From UBA9160 sp035489755 (GTDB lineage: Bacteria > Myxococcota_A > UBA9160): a stretch of DNA of 64,000 bases. Below are positions 25,817 to 34,812 of this stretch, piece after piece. Position 1 is the first letter of the stretch, and the number at the start of each line of letters is the position of its first letter. Location of the stretch: assembly GCA_035489755.1 (NCBI GenBank), contig DATGZK010000086.1, positions 1-64,000 on the forward strand. Direction: 5' to 3'. The position numbers and the translations under genes are program-made. Under the pieces are notes generated by a model that saw nothing but the letters and a program-made list of their open reading frames with translations, was not told where the DNA came from and made no database searches.

Positions 25817-25964
25817 GCCGGATGCCTACGGTCTTCCGGTGGTCCACAAGGGTTTTTGAGTGCCGGAGCGTGCACTGTGCCGGGGTGACCGCGCGGCTCG
25901 CACCGCCGCCTTTGATTGGCTACGCGTAGGGCCCGCCGCAGGCGAAGGGGCCCTGGAGAGTCTT

Positions 25965-26765
25965 ATGCGCGGGAGCCGGGGTGGGGTCTTCCAGAGAGCG
26001 CTGCCCGTCCTTTGGCTCGTGGTCGGCTGCGCGGCGGGCAGAACCCCCTCAGCTCACGATCGTCCGCCCTTTCGCTTCCCCGCGGACAGCTTCGCGTTCG
26101 CCAACGAAACGATCATGAAATACGAAATCGACCCGGTGACACGTGACGTCTCCTGGCATCCGAAAGAAAAGACCCCGGAGTTCGCCCTGCGATGCGGGGC
26201 CATGGCGAGGGCAGCGCGGCAGTTCTACTCCGTCGCCCGATTCGATCCGTCCGTTCCGGTCGCCGACGCGCGGACCTACGAACGCCTGGTCCGTGAAGTC
26301 CTCGACACCGATCCGCGCGATCCTCCAAATCAGCACGTGGTGATTCCCGGCTATCGCGACCTGCGGGATCTCAGCGAGGCGCAAGCCTCGCTCGTCAAGG
26401 CGATGCTGGCGGGTCCCTGGGAGACCTACCTTCAGCGCGGCAACTGGCGCATGGTTTTCCCATTTCGCCCGGAACAGCAGCAACGGGTCGCACGGCATCT
26501 TCTCGATGAACTCGCTCGTGGCTGGCCACCGATCGTCCATGTGCTGCGCTTCCCCGAACGGACCATCAACCATCTCGTACTGGTCTTCGATGCCGAGCAG
26601 ACTCCCGCCGAGATCCGATTCCGTGTCTACGATCCCAACGACGCAGATCACCCGCTGGAGCTCGTGTTCGATCGCGGCGCGCGGATCTTTTCCTATTCCG
26701 CAACTTCATTCTTTCCCGGAGGCCCGGTCAAGGCGTACGAGGTCTACGATGGGTGGCTTTACTAG
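25965..26765 (+). CDS. Putative lipoprotein, conserved hypothetical
   Basis: A 266-residue protein with an N-terminal lipoprotein signal; LWLVVGCAAG supplies the lipobox and the cysteine at about residue 22. The mature part has FANETIMKYEIDPVTRDVSW, ARAARQFYSVARFDPSVP, DPRDPPNQHVVIPGYRDLRD and a C-terminal KAYEVYDGWLY. No catalytic motif is recognised. ATG 25965 was chosen because it directly precedes the signal sequence. The last 17 bases overlap the start of the next gene in another frame, so the two lipoprotein-like genes probably form an operon and act at the envelope. Confidence 0.65.
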   Translation: MRGSRGGVFQRALPVLWLVVGCAAGRTPSAHDRPPFRFPADSFAFANETIMKYEIDPVTRDVSWHPKEKTPEFALRCGAMARAARQFYSVARFDPSVPVADARTYERLVREVLDTDPRDPPNQHVVIPGYRDLRDLSEAQASLVKAMLAGPWETYLQRGNWRMVFPFRPEQQQRVARHLLDELARGWPPIVHVLRFPERTINHLVLVFDAEQTPAEIRFRVYDPNDADHPLELVFDRGARIFSYSATSFFPGGPVKAYEVYDGWLY

Positions 26766-27330
26766 ACGCGGAAAGGCCTGGGCCGCTCTCGCGCTCGTCA
26801 CGCTCGGAAACGAGGGCTGCGTGACGGGACACCTGTTCGATGCGGCGCTCCGTCGGGAGCAGCCTATTTCCTACCACGAGGCCCTGGTCGACGGAGATCG
26901 GCTCACCCTCGGATACACAGCGCTCGTCACCAGCGACTCGGGCAAGGTACTCGCGCGAAAGGAGCGGCGGGTAGCCCTCTCGCTCACCAACTTGCGCCGC
27001 CATGACCTCCCGGTGGAGGGTTTTCCCGTCGAGCACCTGGCGGACGATTCGCCCCTTACCGGGCGGAGGCTTGCCCTCGCGACGGAAGACGGAAAGGGCG
27101 GGGGCCCTGCTTATCTTGAGATCGAGACAGCGCCGGATGGGCGAGAGACGCGCTTCGTGCTTCATGATTCGGACGCCGGACCCTACGCACCGTTCTATTC
27201 CGTTGCACTCACCCGAACCTCAACCGCACCGTGGGTGTACCCCCTCCTACCTCTCGGCGCAGCCGTCGACCTCGCGACGTTCCCGATCCTCTTGGTCTTC
27301 TTCCCAGTTGTGCTCCTGATCGGGGACTAG
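26749..27330 (+). CDS. Envelope protein with lipoprotein-like N-terminus and C-terminal helix
   Basis: A 193-residue protein starting at ATG 26749 inside the preceding gene. The N-terminus (RRGKAWAALALVTLGNEGC) is a weak lipoprotein signal with Cys near residue 24 but a poor lipobox. The middle is a beta-rich domain (RLTLGYTALVTSDSGKVLAR, FVLHDSDAGPYAPF). A hydrophobic segment with short polar ends, AAVDLATFPILLVFFPVVLL, closes the protein, as seen in small YceK/YidQ-type envelope lipoproteins. Its role is unknown. The 17-base overlap suggests coupled expression with the gene upstream. Confidence 0.6.
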   Translation: MGGFTRRGKAWAALALVTLGNEGCVTGHLFDAALRREQPISYHEALVDGDRLTLGYTALVTSDSGKVLARKERRVALSLTNLRRHDLPVEGFPVEHLADDSPLTGRRLALATEDGKGGGPAYLEIETAPDGRETRFVLHDSDAGPYAPFYSVALTRTSTAPWVYPLLPLGAAVDLATFPILLVFFPVVLLIGD

Positions 27331-27596
27331 GCGGATACCGGACGCTCCCTTGCATCGCCGCGAGTGCAGCCGCCGGATGGAGCCAGTCGGAGCCGGCGGC
27401 AGTGCCCCAATTTGTTCGAACAGGGCGGGTGGGCACGCCACGGGCGCCAGCGTCTCGGCACCGTAAGTGCGGTGGCTCCGGGTCTCCCACGGAGAGGTAC
27501 TTCGCGCCATACTGAAGGAAGCGAGGGTCCGCTCGAAACCTGGCTTCTGTAGCGGTCGAGAGCACCAGAGAGGGGCGTCCGGCTTCGGGGCGGTTC

Positions 27597-27971
27597 ATGC
27601 CTACTCCCAGTCGATACGACGTACTCGCCGCGAGGCTCCACGGCCGGCGAAAGCTGGCAGGGCTCAGTTTTATCGTCTTCATGCTTTTGACCGCGCTGTG
27701 CGTCGTCGCCTTCCGGGCAAAACTCTTGCCTCCTATCCGGATTCTGGTTGCCGGTGTGATGCTCCTCTTCTCTGTGTCCGCTTGGTCCGGAGGCGTGTAC
27801 ATTCTCTGTGATTGGTTCGATCCCGAAGAGGGATATCTCCACTCCTCTTTCCCTCCTAAGAAAAATGCCCGAACCAATTCCGTGATGCCCTGGGTATGCG
27901 CGATCTTTGTCGACTTCTCGTTTCTGGTCGCCGCCGCCCTCACCCTTTCTGCGCTCCGCCTCGCCTTCTAG
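27597..27971 (+). CDS. Small membrane protein with three helices, unknown
   Basis: A 124-residue protein with hydrophobic segments at about residues 22-40, 47-71 and 96-122 and a conserved-looking acidic-aromatic loop between the second and third (CDWFDPEEGYLHSSFPPKKN). No family is recognised. The ATG at 27597 gives a polar 20-residue N-terminus. The 266 bases upstream hold nothing identifiable. Inner-membrane location is the only inference made. Confidence 0.5.
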   Translation: MPTPSRYDVLAARLHGRRKLAGLSFIVFMLLTALCVVAFRAKLLPPIRILVAGVMLLFSVSAWSGGVYILCDWFDPEEGYLHSSFPPKKNARTNSVMPWVCAIFVDFSFLVAAALTLSALRLAF

Positions 27972-28222
27972 TGAGGGGGTGGCTGCGATGGGGCGCACCG
28001 CTCGCCATCGCGTCCACCGCGCGCCGAAGAGCCGCTGCTTCGGCCTCATCGCGGCAACCCCTCGGGTTGTGGCTCAGCATGTGCCGCGCTTTCCCGACAC
28101 AAGGGCGCTTCTCGGGTGCCCGTCCGTGGTAGGATGCCCGCTGCGCCCGGCCCTGGTGCCCCTTCTTAAGTCGCTTGCGGCGGGTACCGCCGCGCGCCGA
28201 GGGACGGGCGTGCAGGCACAGC

Positions 28223-28732
28223 ATGGCCGCATCGCACGAAGTCGTTCTCGAGAACGCGAAGCCCGAGCACGCGGCGCTGCTCTCCCATCTCATCGAGCTC
28301 TACCTGCACGATTTGAGCGAGATCTTCCCGATCGACGTCGGGCCCGATGGCCGCTTCGGCTACGATCGCCTACCGCTCTACTTTGAAGAACCAGAGCGCC
28401 GCTTTCCATTCCTGATCCGTGCGAACGGCGTTCCTGCGGGTTTCGCACTCGTGACACGCGGATCACCCGTGACACCGGATCCCGCCGACCTCGATATCGC
28501 GGAGTTCTTCGTGGCGCGTCGCTATCGCCGTTCGAGTGTCGGCCGCGCGGCGGCCTTTCAGCTGTGGGACCGCATGCCCGGCCGCTGGATCGTGCGCGTC
28601 TCAGAAGGCAATCGGCGCGGTCTGCCCTTTTGGCGAAAGATCATTTCCGAGTACACAGATGGTGTGTTCTCCATGCGCACGCTGCCGGGTACTCCCCGCC
28701 CGTGGTGCGTGCTGACATTTCGCAGCCGGTAA
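28223..28732 (+). CDS. GNAT-family N-acetyltransferase
   Basis: A 169-residue GNAT-fold protein. The first part, ENAKPEHAALLSHLIELYLH, is the usual helix pair; FLIRANGVPAGFALVTRG is the central beta hairpin; and IAEFFVARRYRRSSVGRAAA contains the acetyl-CoA-binding loop (R-R-x-x-S-V-G-R-A in place of Q/R-x-x-G-x-G/A). It transfers an acetyl group to an unknown amine. ATG 28223 is preferred to 28175, whose extra 16 codons look non-coding. It is a single gene. Confidence 0.75.
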   Translation: MAASHEVVLENAKPEHAALLSHLIELYLHDLSEIFPIDVGPDGRFGYDRLPLYFEEPERRFPFLIRANGVPAGFALVTRGSPVTPDPADLDIAEFFVARRYRRSSVGRAAAFQLWDRMPGRWIVRVSEGNRRGLPFWRKIISEYTDGVFSMRTLPGTPRPWCVLTFRSR

Positions 28733-28893
28733 GAAGAGGTCGCGCCGCGTGAGGCCCATCCCCGGGCCCAGTTCTTCGTGCGCGAGGGGTCTGGCTCGCC
28801 GAGCGCCAAGCCACCCCACCGACGACCCGGGTGGGCGCATGGCCCTACGAGGCGGCGTACGAAGAGAGAGAACCAGCGGAAGGTGGGTGTGCG

Positions 28894-29541
28894 TCATCGG
28901 TCCGAACGTAGCTTGCGGCTCGCTGGTTCGACGGCGCGGGTTTGGGCCGGTGGGCTGTGCGAGCCGAGGGAAGACGACGCAGGGCCTGCCTTCTCGAGCT
29001 GCGCCGGGGAGCGCGCCATCACCTCGTGCCGCAGGAGTCCGTAGATCCAGCTGTCGGCGACCCGGCCCTCCTTGACACAATTCTTTCGGAGCCGGCCCTC
29101 GAGCGTGAAGCCCGCCTTCTCGAGCACCCGGCGCGAGGGCTCGTTCCACTCCAGCACCGACGCCTGAAGGCGTTCGAAATCGAACTGTGCGAAGGCGTAC
29201 GCAGTCGCAGCGCACGCGGCCTCTGTCGCGAAGCCACGCCCCCAGTATGCTTCGCTGATCCAGTATCCAAACTCGGCGGTGAGGCGGTTTAGATCCTGCA
29301 TCCGTTCGAATCCGACGCCGCCTACGGGCTCATCCTGAAAGACGATCGCGAAGCTCTGCGGGGGCCTGCCTTGCTCTTTTACGCGCCGAATCCACGTGAC
29401 CGCCTCCTTCCGGGTATAAGGATGAGGAAATCGATCCGTGAGGTTCCTCCAGACCGCATGGTTGTTCCCATGTCGCACAAGGGCCGCTTCGTCTCCCCGC
29501 CGCCAGACTCGCAGGAGGAGACGCTCGCTTCGAATCTCCAT
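28894..29541 (-). CDS. GNAT-family acetyltransferase, RimJ/RimL type
   Basis: A 215-residue protein of the RimJ/RimL acetyltransferase_3 group. It starts MEIRSERLLLRVWRRGDEAA, has EFGYWISEAYWGRGFATEAA, where the W-G-R-G-(F/I)-A-T-E-A motif binds acetyl-CoA, and ends the domain with WNEPSRRVLEKAGFTLEGRL, the classic N-x-x-S-x-x-x-(L/V)-E-K-x-G-F motif. Members acetylate N-termini of ribosomal proteins, or antibiotics and other amines. The final 35 residues are a low-complexity tail beyond the family domain, so the C-terminus may be extended by a lost stop. Confidence 0.85.
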   Translation of the reverse strand: MEIRSERLLLRVWRRGDEAALVRHGNNHAVWRNLTDRFPHPYTRKEAVTWIRRVKEQGRPPQSFAIVFQDEPVGGVGFERMQDLNRLTAEFGYWISEAYWGRGFATEAACAATAYAFAQFDFERLQASVLEWNEPSRRVLEKAGFTLEGRLRKNCVKEGRVADSWIYGLLRHEVMARSPAQLEKAGPASSSLGSHSPPAQTRAVEPASRKLRSDR

Positions 29542-29764
29542 GGGCTAAGTCTAACCGCGTGATGCGGGAGCGACGCAGCCCACCCTCACGCACGCCCCCG
29601 GTGCTCCAGCGGCGTACGGAGGCGGGGGCCAAGCTCCCGCGCTCCCGGTGGGGGTCGGCCCCGTGTGGGATTTTTGGCGGCCAGCCGGCCGGACTGCATG
29701 TAATCTCGAGTTGACCTGGGAACGCCGGCGCTCAAGCGCAGACGGGGCAAGCGAGGGAGGAAAC

Positions 29765-30166
29765 GTGGCCGCTCGTCTTTTTCTTCTTCTGTGCGCGATC
29801 CTGTGGCTGCCGTACGGGCTTTACTGCCTTGTGCAGCCGGAGTCGTTGGCCACCGCCGCGGGCGTCGTTTCTGCTTCGCGCACGGGGACCATTGAGCTGC
29901 GCGCCATGTACGGGGGCCTACAAGCGGCCGTCGGAACGCTCTGCCTTCTCGCGGCCTTGCGGCCGGGTCTTGTTCGTCCCGCACTCCTCTGCCTCGCATT
30001 TCTATGCTCGGGTCTCGCTTTGGCCCGGTTCTCCGGAGCCGCGCTGGAGCGTGAAGTGTCCTCTTACACCGCACTCGGTCTAGGCTTTGAGACTTTGTCG
30101 GCGGGTCTCTCGGTCGGCCTTCTTCTTCGGTGCCGCGCGCAGGCGCCACCGCCAGAGGCGGCCTAG
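29765..30166 (+). CDS. DUF4345-like small membrane protein
   Basis: A 133-residue protein with four hydrophobic helices. It contains GLYCLVQPESLATAAGV, the family-type ELRAMYGGLQAAVGTLCLLA with the conserved E-x-R-A-x-Y-G-G-L-Q motif of DUF4345, and a C-terminal ALGLGFETLSAGLSVGLLL. GTG 29765 was selected because GGGAGG lies immediately upstream. The function is unknown. The gene ends at TAG 30164-30166, which shares the palindrome CTAG with the stop of the convergent SDR gene. Confidence 0.75.
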   Translation: MAARLFLLLCAILWLPYGLYCLVQPESLATAAGVVSASRTGTIELRAMYGGLQAAVGTLCLLAALRPGLVRPALLCLAFLCSGLALARFSGAALEREVSSYTALGLGFETLSAGLSVGLLLRCRAQAPPPEAA

Positions 30167-30972
30167 GCCCTCTCCTTCGCGCGCCACTCCTCCTTCACCT
30201 TTGCACCCTTCCTCTCGAGGGCGGGCCGCAGGAGTTCCTGCAGCCACGGCATGCACTGGGCGAGCTGAGCGAGGCGTAGTGTCGAAAAGGGGAAGGCACG
30301 CTCCCGCTTGCGATCGAGTGCGCAAGCGACAACCGCCTGCGCCACCTCCTCGGCTTTGAGGAAGGGCTGAGAGAACACGATGTCTGGCGTTTCGTCGAGA
30401 TGGTCCAGCACGAAGCGGGTTGCGATCGGGCCTGGCGAGACGGCGCACACGGAAACGCCACTATTTCGCATCTCTTCGCGGACCGCGAAGCTAAAGCCGC
30501 GCAGGCCCCACTTCGATGCGCAGTAGGGGATCTCGCCGGGAAGCGGGAGGTAGCCGGCGATCGAGGCCACGTTCACCACGACGCCCTTCGACATCCGAAG
30601 GTGAGGCAAGGCGAAGTGTGTGAGCAGTAAGGGCGCCTTAAGGTTGGTATCGATGACCGAAGCGATGCCAGCAGGGTCGAGCTTCTCGAGCGGGCCGCGC
30701 GCGTTTGTGCCGGCGTTATTTACGAGGACGTCGAGATGCCCGAAGGCCGAGATCGTCCCGCTCACAAGTGCCTTGAGATCCGAGACCGAAGAGACGTCGG
30801 TGGGAATCGCGAGTCCGCCGAGCTGCGTCGCCAGGGCGGCGAGCTTGTCCGCCGAGCGCGCAGCGAGGACGACCTTCGCACCGCGGGCTGCGAACAGACG
30901 GGCCGACGCCTCGCCGACGCCGGACGAAGCTCCCGTAATCAAGACCACCTTGCCATCGAACTCGCCGGCCAT
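30163..30972 (-). CDS. Short-chain dehydrogenase/reductase (classical SDR)
   Basis: A 269-residue Rossmann-fold oxidoreductase. The cofactor loop is GASSGVGEASA (TGxxxGxG variant), followed by the structural NNAG in LDVLVNNAGTNARG and the catalytic Ser/Tyr/Lys in VNVASIAGYLPL and PYCASKWGL; the order is that of a classical SDR using NAD(P). The substrate is unknown. ATG 30972 has AGGAG upstream. A sulfotransferase gene precedes it on the same strand with a 57-base gap, so they may be co-transcribed. Its stop overlaps that of the convergent DUF4345-like gene. Confidence 0.85.
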   Translation of the reverse strand: MAGEFDGKVVLITGASSGVGEASARLFAARGAKVVLAARSADKLAALATQLGGLAIPTDVSSVSDLKALVSGTISAFGHLDVLVNNAGTNARGPLEKLDPAGIASVIDTNLKAPLLLTHFALPHLRMSKGVVVNVASIAGYLPLPGEIPYCASKWGLRGFSFAVREEMRNSGVSVCAVSPGPIATRFVLDHLDETPDIVFSQPFLKAEEVAQAVVACALDRKRERAFPFSTLRLAQLAQCMPWLQELLRPALERKGAKVKEEWRAKERA

Positions 30973-31029
30973 TCGGTATCTCCTTTTGGCGCCCCGCGAC
31001 TACAGGGCACCACCTAACCCCGACGCTCG

Positions 31030-31659
31030 TCAGCGGGCTGCGCCCAGACCCGTGAGGGTGCGGAACTCCTCTGTGGTGTTGACGTGAGGGAAGGGCTCCT
31101 TCGGGACCGCAAGGCCGAGCCGTTCGCAGATCGGCTCCCAGCCGTCTCCCGGATGCCACTCCAAAAGCCGATCGCGGGCGACGCTCCGCCGGACCTCATC
31201 GTTGTGACGCAAGTACGCCTGCTTGGCGATCCTCTCATCGCCCCAGCCCTCCGTAAATCGAGTCCTCAGGACACTCTTTGCCATCTCGAGCTGGGCGGAA
31301 AAGACCGGATCGGGAGGCGGCTCACGGCGTGAGATCGCGAAGATGGTGCGATCGGCGCTCTTCCACCACTGATCGACCTCCCGCACCGAGAGCAACACCA
31401 GCGCCTCTGGATACTCCTCGCTGAGCTCCTTCCAGAATGCGGCAGCGGGCCAGTCCACGGTGGCTCGATAGTGGGCGAGCAGCTCCTCCCACCTTGGGGT
31501 CTCCCCAGCCGCTGCGCGCTGCCAGGTCGAGATGTGCTCAGGCTGCTGCAAGACCTCGAGCATGTGGTAGCAGGGCGCGCCGAGCAGACGTTCCAAGGCA
31601 AGCTTGAGCGAATGCGTGCCTGTACGACCAAGTCCGGCACCGATCACACGAAGCGACAC
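31030..31659 (-). CDS. Sulfotransferase-family protein (Sulfotransfer_4-like)
   Basis: A 209-residue cytoplasmic P-loop protein. The PAPS-binding start is VIGAGLGRTGTHSLKLALER (the G-L-G-R-T-G-T-x-S-L-x-x-A-L motif of the Sulfotransfer_4 group), and VDWPAAAFWKELSEEYPEAL with VLLSVREVDQWWKS corresponds to the acceptor and 3'-phosphate binding parts. Such enzymes may transfer sulfate from PAPS, though this subgroup is poorly characterised. The start is assigned to GTG 31659, where GGGAGG lies six bases upstream; longer starts add Arg-rich noise. The 363 bases between it and the divergent glycosyltransferase hold nothing recognised. Confidence 0.75.
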   Translation of the reverse strand: MSLRVIGAGLGRTGTHSLKLALERLLGAPCYHMLEVLQQPEHISTWQRAAAGETPRWEELLAHYRATVDWPAAAFWKELSEEYPEALVLLSVREVDQWWKSADRTIFAISRREPPPDPVFSAQLEMAKSVLRTRFTEGWGDERIAKQAYLRHNDEVRRSVARDRLLEWHPGDGWEPICERLGLAVPKEPFPHVNTTEEFRTLTGLGAAR

Positions 31660-32022
31660 AGCATTCCTCCCGGTGCCGAGGCGGCGGCGCTCCCGGCGTC
31701 GACCGTCCCTAGCGCAACGCCGAGACGGAGCCAAACTCTGTGGCGGAACGCGGCCCGGGGTGCGAGTTTACTCGTCCTCAAAGGGCAAGTGGGGTTTGAC
31801 TGTCTCGATCGGAGAGAGAGATCCCGAGCGACGAATGGGTCCCAAAGTCTGCCGCAGGAACGCTTGGCGCGAGTCGCGGGATTCCGTGCGCAGGGCTAGC
31901 CCAAGGAGCGATGGGATGGGACCGTTCTCTCTCGAAGTGGGCAAAGCGCAGCCGCTTGCCCTTCGATCATCGTTCGCGGATTTCCGAGACCGAATGGCTC
32001 CGTACCCGGAGGGAGTCGTGCC

Positions 32023-32823
32023 GTGAGCACCCCCTCCAGTTCCATCGACCCCCTTCCCCGCATCTCCGCCACGATCATCTGCAAGAATGAGGCGGATCAC
32101 ATCGAGGAGTGCCTGCGCAGCGTCGCCTGGTGCGACGAAGTGATCGTGGTCGATTCCGGCAGCACGGATGGCACCGTGGAAAAAGCCCAGCGGCACGCAG
32201 CACGCGTCGTCCATCATCCTTGGGAGGGCTTTGTCGCCCAGAAGAACTTTGCCCTGGATCTCGCCACGGGCGAGTGGATCTTTTGCCTCGATGCCGACGA
32301 ACGCTGCACTCCCGAGCTGCGCGACGCGATCCGGCGCGAGATCGCACAACCCGGAGACGCCGTGGGTTTCGAGGTGAGGCGCCACACGTTCTACCTCGGC
32401 CGCTGGATCAACCACGGGGGCTGGTACCCGGACCGCAAGCTGCGCATCGTTCGCCGGGCTCGCGGGCGCTGGGGAGGGACCGATCCTCATGACCGACTCG
32501 GTGCTGACGGGCCGGTACGGCGCATTGAGGCCGATCTGGAGCACTACACGTACCACGACTTTGCAGAGCAGCTCGAGTCCGTTCAGCAATTCTCGGAGGT
32601 GGTGTCGACGGAATGGCTGCGCGAAGGCCGGCGCTTCTCACTTGCGATGGCGATCTTCCACCCGCCGGTGAAATTCCTTGAGTGCTGGCTGTGGAAACTC
32701 GGACTGCTAGACGGCTGGCCTGGCTTCGTGATCGCCGCGACCTCGGCCTTCTATGTGCTGGCGAAGTATGTAAAGCTCTGGGAGCGCTCTCGAGGCGCAA
32801 GCGATCTCCCGCCGTCCTATTAA
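32023..32823 (+). CDS. Family 2 glycosyltransferase, WaaE/KdtX-like
   Basis: A 266-residue GT-A fold enzyme. Features are the start PRISATIICKNEADHIEECL, VIVVDSGSTDGTVEKA (nucleotide-binding DSxSTDxT), EWIFCLDADERCTPEL with the metal-binding DxD (DAD), and HGGWYPDRKLRIVRRARGRW in the acceptor region. This pattern is that of lipopolysaccharide core glucosyltransferases of the WaaE/KdtX group. The C-terminus has a hydrophobic patch, GFVIAATSAFYVLAKYVKLW, that would dock it on the inner membrane. GTG 32023 is the start. It probably takes part in envelope polysaccharide assembly. Confidence 0.85.
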   Translation: MSTPSSSIDPLPRISATIICKNEADHIEECLRSVAWCDEVIVVDSGSTDGTVEKAQRHAARVVHHPWEGFVAQKNFALDLATGEWIFCLDADERCTPELRDAIRREIAQPGDAVGFEVRRHTFYLGRWINHGGWYPDRKLRIVRRARGRWGGTDPHDRLGADGPVRRIEADLEHYTYHDFAEQLESVQQFSEVVSTEWLREGRRFSLAMAIFHPPVKFLECWLWKLGLLDGWPGFVIAATSAFYVLAKYVKLWERSRGASDLPPSY

Positions 32824-32859
32824 TAAGAGAAGCCGTCGCCCGGGCCTCCTCTCTACCTA

Positions 32860-33321
32860 AACGCGCGCGGCGGCACTCGACGCCCCAGGGCCACCTCGAA
32901 TAGTGGAGAAGGGCGCGCATCACTGGTGCGTTCTCGAGCAGCCGTTCCAGCTTCGCGTCAATCGCTTCAGGGGATGCGTCGCCCTGGAGCGTTGCCATAA
33001 ATCCGCGCATCGTCGCTCGCGGAAAATCCACGATGGGGCTATCAGGGATGACTGCCCGAAGACGACGCTCGTGGAGCGCAACGCGCGCGACGCGATATCC
33101 GCCATGCTGAAGCCTGCAAGGGCGATTCGCTCGTCTACATTCGGGAGCGTCCCCAGCCGATCGAATGCGACTCGGAACGGCTCCTCGAAGTCCGCTCGTT
33201 TGACGCGCTTTGGGTCTCGGTGGACGACGCCGCGGCGGCCCGGGTACTCGGCCGTGAAATAGTTGTAGCCGCGGCGATTCGCAGCCGGGTTACTGCCGAA
33301 GAAGACCAATCGCGGCCGAAT
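32860..33321 (-). pseudogene. Alpha/beta hydrolase relic, frameshifted and truncated
   Basis: The first frame reads RPRLVFFGSNPAANRRGYNY, FTAEYPGRRG and RIALAGFSMADIAS, the nucleophile-elbow region in which the family's GxSxG is now GFSMAD. A frame change near 33090 then gives RVALHERRLRAVIPDSPIVD and ENAPVMRALLHYSRWPWGVE, continuing the same fold. The C-terminal half with the catalytic His is missing, and the sequence runs into the end of the glycosyltransferase gene on the other strand. It is clearly inactive. Confidence 0.65.
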
Positions 33322-33469
33322 CTGTGCGAGAATTGTGGGGTAAAGGAGAGCGGAGCGACAGTCGCCGAGAATCGCATGGTCGCATCCTGAGCGGCATACT
33401 CTCCGCCTCGCTGCCGCCGCACCGTTCTTCGCCGACGCGCTCACCTTTCGGTCGAGATCCCGAAGGCAC

Positions 33470-33500
33470 GTGTGAGCCCGGGTCAGTCACACAAGTGACA
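33470..33500. repeat. Overlapping short inverted repeats
   Basis: GTGTGA at 33470-33475 is the exact inverse of TCACAC at 33487-33492, which in turn pairs with GTGA at 33495-33498 around ACAA. Such nested palindromes can be protein-binding sites. It lies 203 bases before the small exported protein, in the otherwise empty stretch 33322-33702. No factor is proposed. Confidence 0.3.
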
Positions 33501-33702
33501 CCGAGGCACAACCTTCGATGCTCAGCAGATTTCCGGATCGGGCAGCGTGGGCTCGTCGCTACACCGTTCCCGCGCGAGCGCTCGCCCTGCGAAGACGCCC
33601 CCGGCGGCTTGCGCCAAACTGAAATTTTTCCGCTGGCTCGAGCGTTCGCGGTAGCATGGAGTGCCCGCGCTGGCGCGCGGGACTGGAGGAGGGAATCGAA
33701 AG

Positions 33703-33972
33703 ATGCGGAAACATGCGCTTTGGTTTGCGGGTGCAGCGCTCACACTGGCGGCACCGGCTCTGGCCGCCGAGACCACGACCTACCAGGTCACGGGTCCCGT
33801 GGTCGAAACGACCGCGGACTCGATTACGGTCATGAAGGGCAAAGAGAACTGGCAGATCGCAAAGGATGCGGGAACGAAGATGACCGGCGATCCAAAGAAG
33901 GGTGACAAGGTCACGATCCATTACCGCATGATTGCGACCGACATCGAGACCAAGGCGGCGAAAAAGAAATAG
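33703..33972 (+). CDS. Small exported beta-rich protein
   Basis: An 89-residue precursor: signal peptide RKHALWFAGAALTLAAPALA with an A-x-A cleavage site, then a mature domain of about 65 residues, TYQVTGPVVETTADSITVMK, KGDKVTIHYRMIATDIETK and a Lys-rich end. The short strands and V-x-G-x-V start fit an OB-like fold of the DUF5666-related type. The function is unknown; a periplasmic location is expected. ATG 33703 is backed by GGAGGAGGG upstream. The DedA-type gene follows after 127 bases. Confidence 0.65.
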   Translation: MRKHALWFAGAALTLAAPALAAETTTYQVTGPVVETTADSITVMKGKENWQIAKDAGTKMTGDPKKGDKVTIHYRMIATDIETKAAKKK

Positions 33973-34099
33973 TCGTCGTCCGACGCCGCATGGGAGAGGC
34001 CCGGGCGCTCGTGCGCCCGCGCCTGCGGTGTGCGTGGTTCTTGCGTCGTCTCGGGGCGCCGACTCTCTGGCTGGGTTGACGCTTTCGGGTGTAGAACTT

Positions 34100-34708
34100 G
34101 TGACAACGCTCGAACAGCACCTCGCTGCCGCGCAGCCGCTGCTCAAGGAGTGGGGGCAGGCCGCTGTCTTCGGCTGCATCTTTGGCGAGGGGATCGGGAT
34201 TCCTTTGCCGGGGCAGACGCTCCTCGTGGCGGCCGCCCTCCTCGCGGGCCGGGGCGAGCTTGCGCTCGTGCCGCTCCTCGTGATCGCTTTCGTCGCCGCG
34301 GCGCTAGGCAACGCGCTCGGCTGGCTGATCGGGCGTGCGGGGGGGCGACCCCTGCTCCAGCGCTTTGCCCGGGGCGAGCGACTCGCGCGTGTGGAGCGTC
34401 TGTTCGCGCGCTGGGGTCCCCGCATCGTTGCGTTCGGACGATTTATCGATGGCCTGCGACAGATCAACGGCCTCGCTGCGGGCGCGCTCGGGATGGAACG
34501 CGCACCTTTTCTCATCTGGAATGCGATCGGGGCGCTCCTGTGGGTGGGATTCTGGGCCCTCGGAGCCTATGTCTTTGGACGCGATTTCGAAGCCATCGCA
34601 TCGGCCATGCACCGAACCGGCCCCTTCCTCGTACCGCCCGTCCTTCTGGGAGCTGGGCTGCTCCTGTTCTACCTCTTGCGCGCACCGCGCCACCGACCAA
34701 AGGCCTAG
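34100..34708 (+). CDS. DedA-family (VTT domain) membrane protein
   Basis: A 202-residue inner-membrane protein of the DedA/SNARE-associated family, which flips undecaprenyl phosphate or phospholipids or supports membrane energetics. The diagnostic sequence GEGIGIPLPGQTLLVAAALL (E-x-x-G-x-P-x-P-G) is near residues 27-46, and the second motif FGRFIDGLRQINGLAAGALG (F-x-R-F-x-x-x-x-R-x-x-x-x-x-x-x-G) is near 112-131. Four to five helices are visible. The start is uncertain: GTG 34100 gives the typical length, but no strong ribosome binding site precedes it. It is convergent with the subtilase gene. Confidence 0.85.
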   Translation: MTTLEQHLAAAQPLLKEWGQAAVFGCIFGEGIGIPLPGQTLLVAAALLAGRGELALVPLLVIAFVAAALGNALGWLIGRAGGRPLLQRFARGERLARVERLFARWGPRIVAFGRFIDGLRQINGLAAGALGMERAPFLIWNAIGALLWVGFWALGAYVFGRDFEAIASAMHRTGPFLVPPVLLGAGLLLFYLLRAPRHRPKA

Positions 34709-34812
34709 AGAGACCTGGCACGAAGGATGGGGTGGCCGCACCCCGGGGAGGGGATAGGGCCTGGCTTCAGGTTTGGGCTTGCGCGCGCGCGAAGCGAAGA
34801 CCTTGGCGGCAC

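Noticed and set aside
33470..33492. CRP binding site (TGTGA...TCACA)
   Set aside because: The spacer is 11 bases rather than the required six.
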